Assembly: GCA_945878025.1 (NCBI GenBank)
Contig: CAMDXM010000007.1
Span: 1-38,761, forward strand
Direction: 5' to 3'
DNA: 38,761 nt
Source: Pseudorhodoplanes sinuspersici
Lineage (GTDB): Bacteria; Pseudomonadota; Alphaproteobacteria; Rhizobiales; Xanthobacteraceae
Shown here: positions 9,566 through 19,270 of the stretch, piece by piece
Layout: each line of letters begins with the position of its first letter
Position numbering within the stretch: position 1 is the first letter of the stretch
The notes under the pieces: model-generated
What the model was told of the DNA's origin: nothing
What the model saw: the letters and a program-made list of their open reading frames with translations, nothing else
Databases searched by the model: none
Program-made: the position numbers and the translations under genes

Positions 9566-11227
9566 TCAGGCGGCCTTGTTCAATGTTTTCGCGTCGTCGA
9601 GCATCATCGTGGCGGCCTTCTCCGCGATCATGATGGTCGGCGAATTGGTATTGCCGGAGGTTATGGCCGGCATCACCGAGGCATCGGCGATGCGCAAATT
9701 CTCGATCCCGATCACGCGCAGGCGCTCGTCCGCCACGGCCAGCGGATCGTCCCGGCGGCCCATCTTGGCGGTCCCGACGGGATGAAAGATGGTGGTGCCG
9801 ATATTGCCGGCGGCCTGCGTGAGCGCCTTCTCGTCGTCGCTGCGTACATTGTCGCCCGGCAGATATTCGACCGGATGAAAACGCTGCAGGGCCGGCTGCG
9901 CGATAATGGCGCGCGCGACACGGATGGAATCGGCGGCCACCTGGCGGTCTTCCTGCGCCGACAGATAATTCGGCTGGATCACGGGTTTGTCGGCGGGATC
10001 GGTTGAGCGCAGCCGGATCGTGCCGCGGCTCTGCGGCCGCAAATTCGCGACGCTCGTGGTGAAGGCCGGAAACGGATGCAGCGGATCGCCGAATTTGTCG
10101 AGCGAGAGCGGCTGCACGTGAAACTGGATATTCGGCCGCTCCTGATGAGGGTCCGAGCGCGTGAAGGCGCCGAGTTGCGACGGCGCCATGGTCAGCGGCC
10201 CGCGGCGGCGGAACGCATAATCGAGCCCCATCGCGGCGCGGCGCCACAGCGACGAATAGGTTTCGTTCAGGGTGCGCACGCCGGAAACCTTGTGGATCAG
10301 CCGCAGTTGCAAATGATCCTGCAGATTTTCACCGACACCGGCGCGATAAAGCATGGTCGCTATTCCATGCTCCTTGAGTTGCGGGCCCGGACCGATGCCG
10401 GACAGAAGCAGAAGCTGCACCGATCCGATCGCGCCCGCCGACAGCACGATTTCGCCGCGGCAGCGCGCGAATTTTTCCGCGCCATTCTGCCGGAAGCGGA
10501 TGCCGGTCGCGCGTTTTCCCTCGAGCGCGATGGCTTCGGCGAGGCATCCGGTCTCCAGCCGCAGATTGGATCGTCGCAGCACGGGCGCGAGAAATCCCCG
10601 CGCCGACGACCAGCGGCGGCCGCGTTTCTGGTTGACGTGAAAATATCCGCAGCCTTCGTTGTCGCCGGTGTTGAAATCGGCAACCGTGGGAATGCCGTAT
10701 TGCGCCGCCGCGTCGCGGAAGGCGTCGGTGATGTCCCAGCGCACGCGCGGATGCTCCACGCGCCATTCGCCGGATGTGCCGTGATGCTCGCTGTCGCCGA
10801 GAAAATGGCTGACCTGTTTGCGGAAGATCGGCTGCACATCGTCCCATCCCCAGCCCTTCAGACCGAGCTGTCGCCAGTGATCGTAATCGGCCGATTGCCC
10901 GCGGATATAGATCATGGCGTTGATCGCGGACGAGCCGCCGATCACCTTGCCGCGCGGATAGGCAAGGCTTCGCCCGTTGAGCCCCGGCACGGCTTCGGTC
11001 CGGAACATCCAGTCGGCACGCGGATTGCCGATGGCGAACAGATAACCGACCGGAATATGAAACCAGATCCAGTTGTCGCGGCCGCCGGCTTCCAGCAGCA
11101 GGACCTTGTTGCGCGGATCGGCCGACAGGCGGTTGGCAAGGACGCAGCCGGCGGAGCCCGCCCCAACGACGATATAATCGTATTCGCCTTCGATCGTTTC
11201 CCGCTGCGGCATCGCCCGTCCCTGCAA
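9566..11227 (-). CDS. GMC family oxidoreductase (choline dehydrogenase-like)
   Basis: FAD motif [34 protein letters not shown]-terminal HPVGTAKMG and [13 protein letters not shown]. Confidence 0.93.
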   Translation of the reverse strand: MQGRAMPQRETIEGEYDYIVVGAGSAGCVLANRLSADPRNKVLLLEAGGRDNWIWFHIPVGYLFAIGNPRADWMFRTEAVPGLNGRSLAYPRGKVIGGSSAINAMIYIRGQSADYDHWRQLGLKGWGWDDVQPIFRKQVSHFLGDSEHHGTSGEWRVEHPRVRWDITDAFRDAAAQYGIPTVADFNTGDNEGCGYFHVNQKRGRRWSSARGFLAPVLRRSNLRLETGCLAEAIALEGKRATGIRFRQNGAEKFARCRGEIVLSAGAIGSVQLLLLSGIGPGPQLKEHGIATMLYRAGVGENLQDHLQLRLIHKVSGVRTLNETYSSLWRRAAMGLDYAFRRRGPLTMAPSQLGAFTRSDPHQERPNIQFHVQPLSLDKFGDPLHPFPAFTTSVANLRPQSRGTIRLRSTDPADKPVIQPNYLSAQEDRQVAADSIRVARAIIAQPALQRFHPVEYLPGDNVRSDDEKALTQAAGNIGTTIFHPVGTAKMGRRDDPLAVADERLRVIGIENLRIADASVMPAITSGNTNSPTIMIAEKAATMMLDDAKTLNKAA

Positions 11228-11408
11228 TGATTTGACAATAATCTGGGGTGCATTTCACCGCTTGGCAATCGTTGCAGGCTTGCTAGAGTGCCCCTGCGAT
11301 CCGCGATGCGCCGTGCGCGCGTCACGATCAGCGGGACGGCGGTTCCGACGGCGATTGCAACCCAATCCATCGCTTTCAAAGGCGCGCTTCTGCGCCGGGA
11401 GAACCGCC

Positions 11409-12185
11409 ATGTTTGCCCGTCTTGCTTTTGTATTCGGCCTGACCGTGCTGTCGGCGCTCAATCCCGCCACCGCGCAGGAGACCGTCACCGTCTTTGCCGC
11501 CGCCTCGATGAAAAACGCGCTCGACGACGTCAACGCGGCGTTCGGCACGAAAGCGCCGATCAAGATCGTCACCAGCTACGCCGCGAGCTCGGCGCTGATG
11601 AAACAGATCGAGCAAGGCGCGCCAGCGGATGTGTTCATCTCCGCGGACCTCGACTGGATGGATTACGGCTCTCAGAAGAAGCTGATCAAGGATGAGACGC
11701 GCGTGAATTTGCTCGGTAACCGCCTGGTCCTGATCGCGCCGAAGGATTCGAAGCTCAGTGATGTGACGATCGGACAAGGCTTCGATATCGCGAAGCTCGC
11801 CGGCGATGGCCGCATCGCGACCGGCGACGTGCGCGCGGTGCCGGCCGGGAAATATGCCAAGGCGGCTTTGGAAAAACTCGGCGCCTGGAGCGCGGCCGAG
11901 CCGAAACTGGCAATGGCTGAAAATGTGCGCGCGGCATTGGCTTTAGTCGGCCGCGGTGAGGCGCCGCTCGGCATCGTGTATGAGACCGACGCCAAGGTCG
12001 AGCCGAACGTCAAAATCGTCGGGGTGTTTCCGGCCGGCTCGCATCCGCCGATCACTTACCCCGTGGCGCTGACCGTCACCGCGAATTCCGCCGCCGCGCA
12101 ATATCTCTCGTTTCTGCGCTCGCAACCGGCCAAGGCGATTTTCGAGCAATACGGATTTTCGTTTCTGATCCGGCCAACCTCGTAA
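11409..12185 (+). CDS. modA: Molybdate ABC transporter substrate-binding protein
   Basis: Signal peptide then VTVFAAASMKNALDDV; followed by modB and modC-like genes. Start at ATG 11409 inside the 11232 ORF. Confidence 0.93.
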   Translation: MFARLAFVFGLTVLSALNPATAQETVTVFAAASMKNALDDVNAAFGTKAPIKIVTSYAASSALMKQIEQGAPADVFISADLDWMDYGSQKKLIKDETRVNLLGNRLVLIAPKDSKLSDVTIGQGFDIAKLAGDGRIATGDVRAVPAGKYAKAALEKLGAWSAAEPKLAMAENVRAALALVGRGEAPLGIVYETDAKVEPNVKIVGVFPAGSHPPITYPVALTVTANSAAAQYLSFLRSQPAKAIFEQYGFSFLIRPTS

Positions 12186-12194
12186 AGACCGCGC

Positions 12195-12890
12195 GTGTTC
12201 GACCTCACTCCCGACGAATGGGTTGCGGTGCGTCTGTCGCTGCGGATCGCGGCGGTCGCAACGCTTTTCGCCTTGCCGCTCGGCGTGGCGGTGGCGTGGC
12301 TGCTGGCCAGAAGGAATTTCTGGGGCAAGTCGCTGCTCGACGGCTTCGTCCATTTGCCCTTGGTGCTGCCGCCGGTCGTCACCGGGTATCTGTTGCTGAT
12401 CTGGTTCGGTCGGCGCGGTTTGATCGGCGCTTTCCTCGCGGATCATTTCGGCATTGTGTTTTCGTTCCGCTGGACCGGCGCGGCGCTCGCCTGCGGCGTG
12501 ATGGGTTTTCCGCTTTTGGTGCGTGCGATCCGGTTGTCGCTGGAGGCGGTCGACCGCAAGCTTGAGGATGCCGCATCGACATTGGGCGCGAGCGGGATCT
12601 GGACTTTCGCAACCGTGACCTTGCCGCTCGCCTTGCCGGGCGTCGTCGCAGGCATGGTGCTGTGCTTTGCCAAGGCGCTCGGCGAATTCGGCGCGACGAT
12701 TACCTTTGTGTCGAACATTCCCGGCGAAACGCAGACGCTTTCGGCGGCGATCTATACCTACACGAATATTCCCGGCGGTGACGCGGCGGCCGGACGTCTG
12801 GTGATTGTGGCCATCGTGATCGCGCTGGCCGCGCTCGTGATCTCGGAATGGTTCGCGCGCCGCGCCGGCATGCGCTATCGGGGCGACTGA
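12195..12890 (+). CDS. modB: Molybdate ABC transporter permease
   Basis: LPLVLPPVVTGYLLL and GEFGATITFVSNIPGETQTL; GTG start. Confidence 0.94.
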   Translation: MFDLTPDEWVAVRLSLRIAAVATLFALPLGVAVAWLLARRNFWGKSLLDGFVHLPLVLPPVVTGYLLLIWFGRRGLIGAFLADHFGIVFSFRWTGAALACGVMGFPLLVRAIRLSLEAVDRKLEDAASTLGASGIWTFATVTLPLALPGVVAGMVLCFAKALGEFGATITFVSNIPGETQTLSAAIYTYTNIPGGDAAAGRLVIVAIVIALAALVISEWFARRAGMRYRGD

Positions 12891-12891
12891 C

Positions 12892-13575
12892 ATGCTGTCC
12901 TTCGACGCGGAAAAGAAACTTTCCGATTTCACCGTTACGGCGAAATTCGAAACCGGCGCGGGCGTCACCGCCTTGTTCGGACCGTCGGGCGCCGGCAAGA
13001 CCACGATCGTGAACATGATCGCGGGCCTTGTCGCGCCCGATCGCGGGCGAATTGAAATCGATGGCGCATTGCTGTTCGATTCCGCGGCGAAACTCAATGT
13101 GCCGCCGCACCGCCGCCGCATCGGCTATGTGTTTCAGGACGGCCGGCTGTTTCCGCATTTGTCGGTCGCGCAAAATCTCGACTATGGCCGCTGGATGCGC
13201 GGATTGCCGCGCGACGACGCAGAACGCGACCACGTGGTCGCCATGCTTGGCATCGGGCATCTCCTGAATCGAAGACCCGGCAAATTATCGGGCGGCGAGC
13301 GCCAGCGCGTCGCCATCGGCCGCACGCTGCTGACGCAGCCGCGATTGCTGCTGCTCGACGAGCCGCTTGCCTCGCTCGATGCGGCGCGCAAGGTCGAAAT
13401 CCTGCCCTATCTGGAGCGCCTGCGCGACGAGGCGGAAATCCCGATGATCTATGTCAGCCACCAGGCGTCCGAGATTCGGCGGATCGCTTCGCGCGTGGTG
13501 CGGCTCGATAGCGGGCGGGTGACCGGGATCGGCAGTCTCGAACTGATCGATGCGGCGGAGACAATGCTGGCCTAA
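12892..13575 (+). CDS. modC: Molybdate ABC transporter ATP-binding protein, short form without C-terminal TOBE/Mop region
   Basis: Walker A GPSGAGKTT, LSGGERQRVAIGR, Walker B LLLLDEPL; only 227 aa, ends shortly after the ABC domain. Confidence 0.88.
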   Translation: MLSFDAEKKLSDFTVTAKFETGAGVTALFGPSGAGKTTIVNMIAGLVAPDRGRIEIDGALLFDSAAKLNVPPHRRRIGYVFQDGRLFPHLSVAQNLDYGRWMRGLPRDDAERDHVVAMLGIGHLLNRRPGKLSGGERQRVAIGRTLLTQPRLLLLDEPLASLDAARKVEILPYLERLRDEAEIPMIYVSHQASEIRRIASRVVRLDSGRVTGIGSLELIDAAETMLA

Positions 13576-13583
13576 GATCAATC

Positions 13584-14384
13584 ATGTATCCGCCTGCGCG
13601 AATCGTCTGCCTGACCGAAGAAACCGTGGAGACGCTGTATCTCCTCGGCGAGCAGGATCGCATCGTCGGCGTCTCCGGCTATGCCGTACGCCCGCCGCAG
13701 GTTCGTAGAGAAAAGCCGCGCGTTTCGGCGTTTATCAGCGCCGATATTCCGAAAATCCTTGCGCTCAAGCCCGATCTGGTTCTGACCTTCTCCGATCTGC
13801 AGGCCGATATCGTCGCTGCGCTCATTCGCGGCGGCATTGCGGTCCATGCTTTCAATCACCGCGACATTGCCGGAATTTTCGACATGATCCGCACGCTTGG
13901 TGCGCTCGTGAATGCGGCGGACAAAGCCGATGCATTGACCAAATCACTGCGGGCGCGCCTGGATGACCGCCGAAAAGTCTCGGCGCAAATCAAGCGCAAG
14001 CCGCGCGTCTATTTCGAGGAATGGGACGAGCCGATGATTTCCGGCATCGGCTGGGTGTCGGAACTGATCGAGGTCGCGGGCGGCGTCGACGCCTTTCCTC
14101 ACCTCGCCACGCGCAAAAGCGCGATTGAACGGATCGTGAGCGCGGATGAGGTCATCGCGGCGAAGCCGGATATCATCATCGGCTCCTGGTGCGGAAGGAA
14201 ATTCGTGCCGCACAAAGTCGCCGCACGGCAGGGCTTCGATGCAATTCCGGCCGTGCGCAACGGTGAATTGCACGAGATCAAGTCCACGCTGATCCTGCAA
14301 CCAGGTCCGGCGGCGTTGACGGATGGACTCGACGCGCTCTCGCGGATTGTGGATGCGTGGGTCGTCCGTTCCGCCTCATCCTGA
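13584..14384 (+). CDS. BtuF-like cobalamin/iron-binding protein lacking an evident signal peptide
   Basis: RIVCLTEETVETLYLLGEQDRIVGVSGYA fold pattern; no hydrophobic leader; the stop codon lies in a REP-like element. Confidence 0.85.
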   Translation: MYPPARIVCLTEETVETLYLLGEQDRIVGVSGYAVRPPQVRREKPRVSAFISADIPKILALKPDLVLTFSDLQADIVAALIRGGIAVHAFNHRDIAGIFDMIRTLGALVNAADKADALTKSLRARLDDRRKVSAQIKRKPRVYFEEWDEPMISGIGWVSELIEVAGGVDAFPHLATRKSAIERIVSADEVIAAKPDIIIGSWCGRKFVPHKVAARQGFDAIPAVRNGELHEIKSTLILQPGPAALTDGLDALSRIVDAWVVRSASS

Positions 14385-14465
14385 GGAGCGCGAAGCGCGT
14401 CTCGAAGGATGAGGTCGGCCCACCCTTCGAGACGCATTGCTTTGCAATGCTCCTCAGGGTGAGGC
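14374..14465. repeat. REP/BIME-like palindromic element, family A1
   Basis: cctcatcctgaggagcgcgaagcgcgtctcgaagg ... ccttcgagacgcattgctttgcaatgctcctcagggtgagg; similar copies at 17186 and 20991. Confidence 0.9.
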
Positions 14466-14485
14466 CGAATAAAGACGGCGCAATG

Positions 14486-15322
14486 TTACGGATTCGCCTT
14501 CGCCAAAACGTCCGCCAGATATTCGAACGCCGCGACCAAGGCCGGCCCGCCGCACATGGTGAAACGCGTCGGCAGCGCGATGCGCCGCTCGGGCGGATAC
14601 AAGGCCTGCATCGCCGGATGCATGAGATAAAGCGCACCCTGGTCGCCGGGCGCGGACGGCGGATCCTTCACGAACACCAGATCGGATTTCAGCATCAGAA
14701 GCTTTTCCAGCGGAATGAATCCGCCATAACCCTTCGGCGCGCCCGGCGGAGATTTTAGCCCCGCCTCGTCCAGCAAGGTCGCGGCGAGGCTCGATGGTCC
14801 CTGCGCGTAGCCGCCGCGTTCGACGACGATAGCCGTGCGCGGAGCCGCGCTGCGCCGGGCAACGAGCCGCGCGCGTGCCGCATCGAGCGCTGCGACCAGT
14901 TTTTCTCCGCGATCCGCATGACCCAGCAGCTTCGCCACGTCGCGGATCTGCGTGCGTGCGCTGTCGAGGTCTGTCACGAATTCGACCGCGACCACGCGCA
15001 ATCCTTGCGAGGCGAGCATGCGCCGCGTCACCGAACGGTCGTTCGGCCCGACAAAAACCAGATCGGGTTGCAGCACGATGGTCGATTCGGCCTGCCAGTC
15101 GAGCTTTCGGAAACGTTTTGCCTCATTGGCGACGACCGACAAACCCGGCTGGGTGGCATAGGGAGAAAGGCCCGCGATCTGTTCCGGGTCGGCCAATGCG
15201 ACCACGAGTTGGTCGGCGCAAAGATTGAAGGACGCGACGCGACGCGGGGCGTCGGCCCTCGCCGCCGGCGGAATCGCCAGCGCCAAAGCGAGACAAAGCG
15301 GCAATGGCATAATTGTTTTCAT
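14486..15322 (-). CDS. Periplasmic ABC transporter substrate-binding protein (iron-siderophore/cobalamin type)
   Basis: Signal peptide MKTIMPLPLCLALALAIPPAARA; RRVASFNLCADQLVVALADPEQIAGLS; next to FecCD and FecE type genes. Confidence 0.88.
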   Translation of the reverse strand: MKTIMPLPLCLALALAIPPAARADAPRRVASFNLCADQLVVALADPEQIAGLSPYATQPGLSVVANEAKRFRKLDWQAESTIVLQPDLVFVGPNDRSVTRRMLASQGLRVVAVEFVTDLDSARTQIRDVAKLLGHADRGEKLVAALDAARARLVARRSAAPRTAIVVERGGYAQGPSSLAATLLDEAGLKSPPGAPKGYGGFIPLEKLLMLKSDLVFVKDPPSAPGDQGALYLMHPAMQALYPPERRIALPTRFTMCGGPALVAAFEYLADVLAKANP

Positions 15323-15369
15323 GCGGGCATAGTCGCCCGCCAATGACCGGGCCTGCAAGCATTCCATTC

Positions 15370-16383
15370 ATGACGACCCAAATGTCCGCCGCCATCCGGC
15401 TCAATCTCGCGCTCCTCACCGTCATCGTTGTGCTGATGGCTGTGTCGCTCATCGTCGGCCCGGCTGGCCTGTCGCCGCGAACGGCCATCGCCGCGTTGTT
15501 TTCGGGCGATGGACCCGCGGGCATCGTCGTGCGCGACATCCGCCTGCCGCGCACCGTGCTGGCGGTGCTGATCGGCGCGACCCTCGGTCTGTCGGGCGCG
15601 GCCTTGCAAGGTCTCCTTCGCAATCCCCTGGCCGAACCCGCACTCTTCGGCGCGCCGCAAGCGGCGGCGGCGGCATCGTCGTTCACGATCGCGTTCGGAT
15701 TTGCGTCGGCAACGTCGCTCGCGGTGCCGCTCGCCGGAATCGCAGGCGCGCTTGTCTCCATCGGCGGGCTGGTCCTGATCGCGGGACGGCGCGCAAGCCT
15801 CGCGGTCATATTGCTCGCAGGTCTTGCGCTGGCGAGCTTCGCGGGGGCCATGACCGCGCTCGTTCTCAATCTCGCGCCCAATCCTTTCATCGCGCTGGAA
15901 GTCGCGTTCTGGCTGCTCGGCTCGCTGGAAGACCGCTCCGTGGATCACCTGATGATCGCCGCTCCCTTCCTGATCGCAAGCTGGGGCGTGCTGTTCGTCA
16001 ATGCGCGCGCCTTTCGCGCGCTGACGCTCGGCGAGGACGTCGCGGCCTCGCTCGGCGTCGATCTTCTGCGCACGCGGCTCCTGGTCGTGATCGGCGTCGC
16101 GCTCGGCGTCGGGGCGTCCGTGGCGGTCGCGGGTTCGATCGGATTTGTCGGCCTCGTCGCGCCGCATCTCGTGCGCCGCGCGGCAGGTTTCGATCCTGCG
16201 CGCGTGATGCTGCCCGGCGCATTGGCGGGCGCGGCCTTGCTGCTCGCGGCGGACGTCGCGGTGCGCATCATCCCGGCGGCCATCGAGCTCAAGGTCGGCG
16301 TCGTGACGGCGCTGATTGGCGTACCGTTCTTTCTGGCGATGATTTTCAGCGAGCGGCGCATGCTGGAGGGCTCTCCGTCATGA
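15370..16383 (+). CDS. FecCD family iron/cobalamin ABC transporter permease
   Basis: RLPRTVLAVLIGATLGLSGAALQGLLRNPLAEPALFG and GFVGLVAPHLVRR motifs. Confidence 0.94.
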   Translation: MTTQMSAAIRLNLALLTVIVVLMAVSLIVGPAGLSPRTAIAALFSGDGPAGIVVRDIRLPRTVLAVLIGATLGLSGAALQGLLRNPLAEPALFGAPQAAAAASSFTIAFGFASATSLAVPLAGIAGALVSIGGLVLIAGRRASLAVILLAGLALASFAGAMTALVLNLAPNPFIALEVAFWLLGSLEDRSVDHLMIAAPFLIASWGVLFVNARAFRALTLGEDVAASLGVDLLRTRLLVVIGVALGVGASVAVAGSIGFVGLVAPHLVRRAAGFDPARVMLPGALAGAALLLAADVAVRIIPAAIELKVGVVTALIGVPFFLAMIFSERRMLEGSPS

Positions 16384-17153
16384 CCGCTCTCTTGCGCGCG
16401 GAAAGCGTGACTATCCGGCTCTCGCATACCGACATCGTGAAAGGCGCGAGCTTCTCGCTTGCCCGCGGCGAATTGACGGCGCTCGTCGGCCCGAACGGCG
16501 CCGGCAAGACCACATTGATGCGGGCGCTGGCGGGCCTGATCGCGGCGCAGGGACATATCGAAATCGAGGGACGGCCGCTTGCCGAAATTCCGCAGCGCGA
16601 ACGCGCGCGCATGATGGCGTATCTTCCGCAGGGCAATATCTTCCACTGGCCGATGCCGGTCGACGCCATTGTCGGACTTGGCCGTTATCCGCATGGCGAT
16701 CCTTTCGCTGCACCAACCGACGCGGACAAATCAGCGATCCGGGACGCGCTGGCCGCGACCGCGATGCAGAGCTTTGCGCATCGCGCCGTGACAACGCTGT
16801 CGGGCGGCGAACGCGCACGCGTCGCGCTCGCCCGCGCGCTGGCGACACAGGCGCCGATCCTTCTGGTCGACGAGCCGACCGTGTCGCTCGATATCCGGCA
16901 TCAGCTCGTGGTGATGGAATTGCTGCGCAAGGCCGCGCGCAACGGCGGCGGCGTGCTCGCCGTCATCCATGACCTTTCGCTCGCCGCGCGTTTCGCGGAT
17001 CGCGTGCTGGTCATGGAGAGCGGGCGGATCACGGCGCAAGGCGCGCCCGCGGAGACGCTCGATCCGGCCCGCATCGCCGAGGCGTTCGGCGTGGAGGCGC
17101 AGATGCTGCCCTTCGACGGCGCGGAAATCCCGGTCGCGCGACGGCCGCTTTGA
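16380..17153 (+). CDS. ABC transporter ATP-binding protein (FecE/BtuD type)
   Basis: Walker A GPNGAGKTT, LSGGERARVALARALA, Walker B ILLVDEPT; overlaps the permease by ATGA. Confidence 0.93.
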   Translation: MTALLRAESVTIRLSHTDIVKGASFSLARGELTALVGPNGAGKTTLMRALAGLIAAQGHIEIEGRPLAEIPQRERARMMAYLPQGNIFHWPMPVDAIVGLGRYPHGDPFAAPTDADKSAIRDALAATAMQSFAHRAVTTLSGGERARVALARALATQAPILLVDEPTVSLDIRHQLVVMELLRKAARNGGGVLAVIHDLSLAARFADRVLVMESGRITAQGAPAETLDPARIAEAFGVEAQMLPFDGAEIPVARRPL

Positions 17154-17185
17154 AGCTCGTCTTGCATTCGTTGAACCAAATCCGA

Positions 17186-17282
17186 CCTCATCCTGAGGAG
17201 CCCGCGAAGCGGGCGTCTCGAAGGACAAGGTCGGCCCCATCCTTCGAGACGCATTGCTTCGCAATGCTCCTCAGGATGAGGC
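17186..17282. repeat. REP/BIME-like palindromic element, family A1
   Basis: cctcatcctgaggagcccgcgaagcgggcgtctcgaagg ... ccttcgagacgcattgcttcgcaatgctcctcaggatgagg. Confidence 0.9.
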
Positions 17283-17321
17283 CGAAGAGAGATCGGAATC
17301 GCATAAATTCTCGTTCAGGAG

Positions 17322-19091
17322 TTATCTAGACGTAAGCCGCCCAAACCACGACTGGACGCGATTGCGCAGCGTCATCGCGTCGGATTCGGCAAGCTGCAAG
17401 CCGATGGTCGCGGCGCGTCCGTCCTTGATGCGGTGCGCAACCAGGGCCACCGAGCCGACTGCGATCCTGTCGCCCGGCAATATCTTGCGCGCCAATCGCT
17501 TCACGAAATAATCGGCGAGCCTGATATCCTGTTCGCTTTCCGAAATCTCAAGGCCATACAATTCCGCGAGCGCGCCGAGCGTGATCTCGCCCGAAACGAA
17601 GAAATCGCCGAGAAGCTGCGGGTCCGGCGACTTCGGCGGCGGCAAATCGGCAAAGAAGCGATCGAGCGTCTGCGCCTTTTCGGGAGGCGCCAGCAGATAC
17701 ACGTGGTCGCCTTCATGCACGCCGTGCGCTTCTTCCGGCGTCAGCACTTTTTCGCCACGCACAACCAGGGTCAATTTCGCCCAGGGCGGCGTGATCCCGC
17801 GCCGCAGATACGGACTGCCCGCGACGATGGGATAGCCGACGAGTTCCTGATTGCGCTGCCCCGGCAGGTCCAGTTCGACGCGCGGATGAAAAACGTCAGG
17901 GCGTTTTTTCGCGATGCGCAAGCGCCGGGCGGCGAATGGCACGGTCCAGCCCTGGATCAGGAGCGAGACCACCACCACGACGAACCCAATATCGAAATAG
18001 GTCTGCGCCTTGGGCAGACCCACCAGCAACGGAATGGATGCAAGGAAGAATCCGACCGCGCCACGCAAGCCGACCCACGAGATGAAAATCTTTTCGCGAA
18101 ACGAAAATCCGAATGGCGCGAGACACAGAAACACCGCCGCCGGGCGCGCGATCAGCATCAATGTGAACGCGACGGCAAGCGCCGGCAGCAACTGGTCCGG
18201 CAGCCGGCTTGGCCATGCCAGCAATCCGAACAGCACGAACATCACGATCTGCGCGAGCCAGGTGACCGCATCGAGAAAGACCACGATGGCGTTGTGCGCG
18301 CGGAGCGCGCGATTCCCGACGATCAATCCGGCGAGATAGACCGCGAGAAATCCCGAGGCATGGATCGACTGGCAGAGACCGAAGACCACGATCGCCGCCG
18401 TCGCGACGAACGGCGCCTGCAGCCCCTGCGGCAAAGTCACCCGGTTGAGCATGAATGAGATCGCGTGCCCGCCGAGATAGCCGAGGAGCGCTCCGAGCAG
18501 CGCTTCCTGCACCAGCAAGGTTGCAATGTCGGGCCAGGACTTCCCGCCCGACAGCAGGATCTCGACCAAGACGATGGTGAGAAAAATGGCGAAGGGATCG
18601 TTGGTGCCGGATTCCACTTCGATGGTCGCGCCGACGCGCGGCCGCAGCCGCAAGCCGCGCGCATGCATGAGGAAGAAGATGGCGGCCGCGTCGGTCGAGG
18701 CGACCATCGAACCGACCAGCAGGCCCTGAATCCAGTTCAGGTCGAATGCATAGACTGCGACGGGCGCAACGAGGGCGGAGCTCACCACCACGCCAAGCGT
18801 CGCGAGCGTGCCGGCCGGCGCCAAAACAGAGCGGAAGGTGGCGAAACGGGTGCGCAACCCGCCATCGAACAGAATCAGCGCCAGCGCCAGCGACCCCACG
18901 AGATAAACCATCCGGACATCGTCGAAATGGATGCCGAGCGGGCCTGATTCTCCCGCCAGCATGCCGACCAGAAGGAAGATCAGCAGCAACGGCCCGCCGA
19001 AGCGCAAGGCGACGAGGCTCGACAATATGCCGGCGAGCACCAGCACCGCGCCGAACAGGATCAGCAAGCTTATTGAATCGAGTGATGCCAT
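17322..19091 (-). CDS. nhaP2: Potassium/proton antiporter (NhaP2/CvrA type, C-terminal TrkA-C-like domain)
   Basis: CPA1 membrane core (FDGGLRTRF, GSMVASTDAAAIFF, ESGTNDPFAIFLT) plus a cytosolic regulatory tail. Confidence 0.88.
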   Translation of the reverse strand: MASLDSISLLILFGAVLVLAGILSSLVALRFGGPLLLIFLLVGMLAGESGPLGIHFDDVRMVYLVGSLALALILFDGGLRTRFATFRSVLAPAGTLATLGVVVSSALVAPVAVYAFDLNWIQGLLVGSMVASTDAAAIFFLMHARGLRLRPRVGATIEVESGTNDPFAIFLTIVLVEILLSGGKSWPDIATLLVQEALLGALLGYLGGHAISFMLNRVTLPQGLQAPFVATAAIVVFGLCQSIHASGFLAVYLAGLIVGNRALRAHNAIVVFLDAVTWLAQIVMFVLFGLLAWPSRLPDQLLPALAVAFTLMLIARPAAVFLCLAPFGFSFREKIFISWVGLRGAVGFFLASIPLLVGLPKAQTYFDIGFVVVVVSLLIQGWTVPFAARRLRIAKKRPDVFHPRVELDLPGQRNQELVGYPIVAGSPYLRRGITPPWAKLTLVVRGEKVLTPEEAHGVHEGDHVYLLAPPEKAQTLDRFFADLPPPKSPDPQLLGDFFVSGEITLGALAELYGLEISESEQDIRLADYFVKRLARKILPGDRIAVGSVALVAHRIKDGRAATIGLQLAESDAMTLRNRVQSWFGRLTSR

Positions 19092-19270
19092 CGCGAGCCG
19101 TTTGATTGCATGTTTGTCGCACAGATTGTCGCAAATCGAGCGCTCTATACCAATCGTTTACGATATTCCCCGACACCGGCCTTAATTTAAGCGTGAGCCA
19201 AGGCAAGAGTGATTGGTTGGGGTTTCTGCCAAGGCTCGCAAGGATTGGGCTGCAGGGGTCGAGACAGCGT

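Noticed and set aside
8255-10006. 583-aa + strand ORF
   Set aside because: Antisense shadow of the same three genes; charged low-complexity product.
8136-10247. 703-aa - strand ORF spanning TauE/SafE, Yip1-like and part of the GMC oxidoreductase
   Set aside because: Out-of-frame read across three recognisable genes; R-rich composition, no family signature.
14374-14465. Family A palindromes as CRISPR repeats
   Set aside because: Copies are dispersed kilobases apart, are large double palindromes, and there is no repeat-spacer array.
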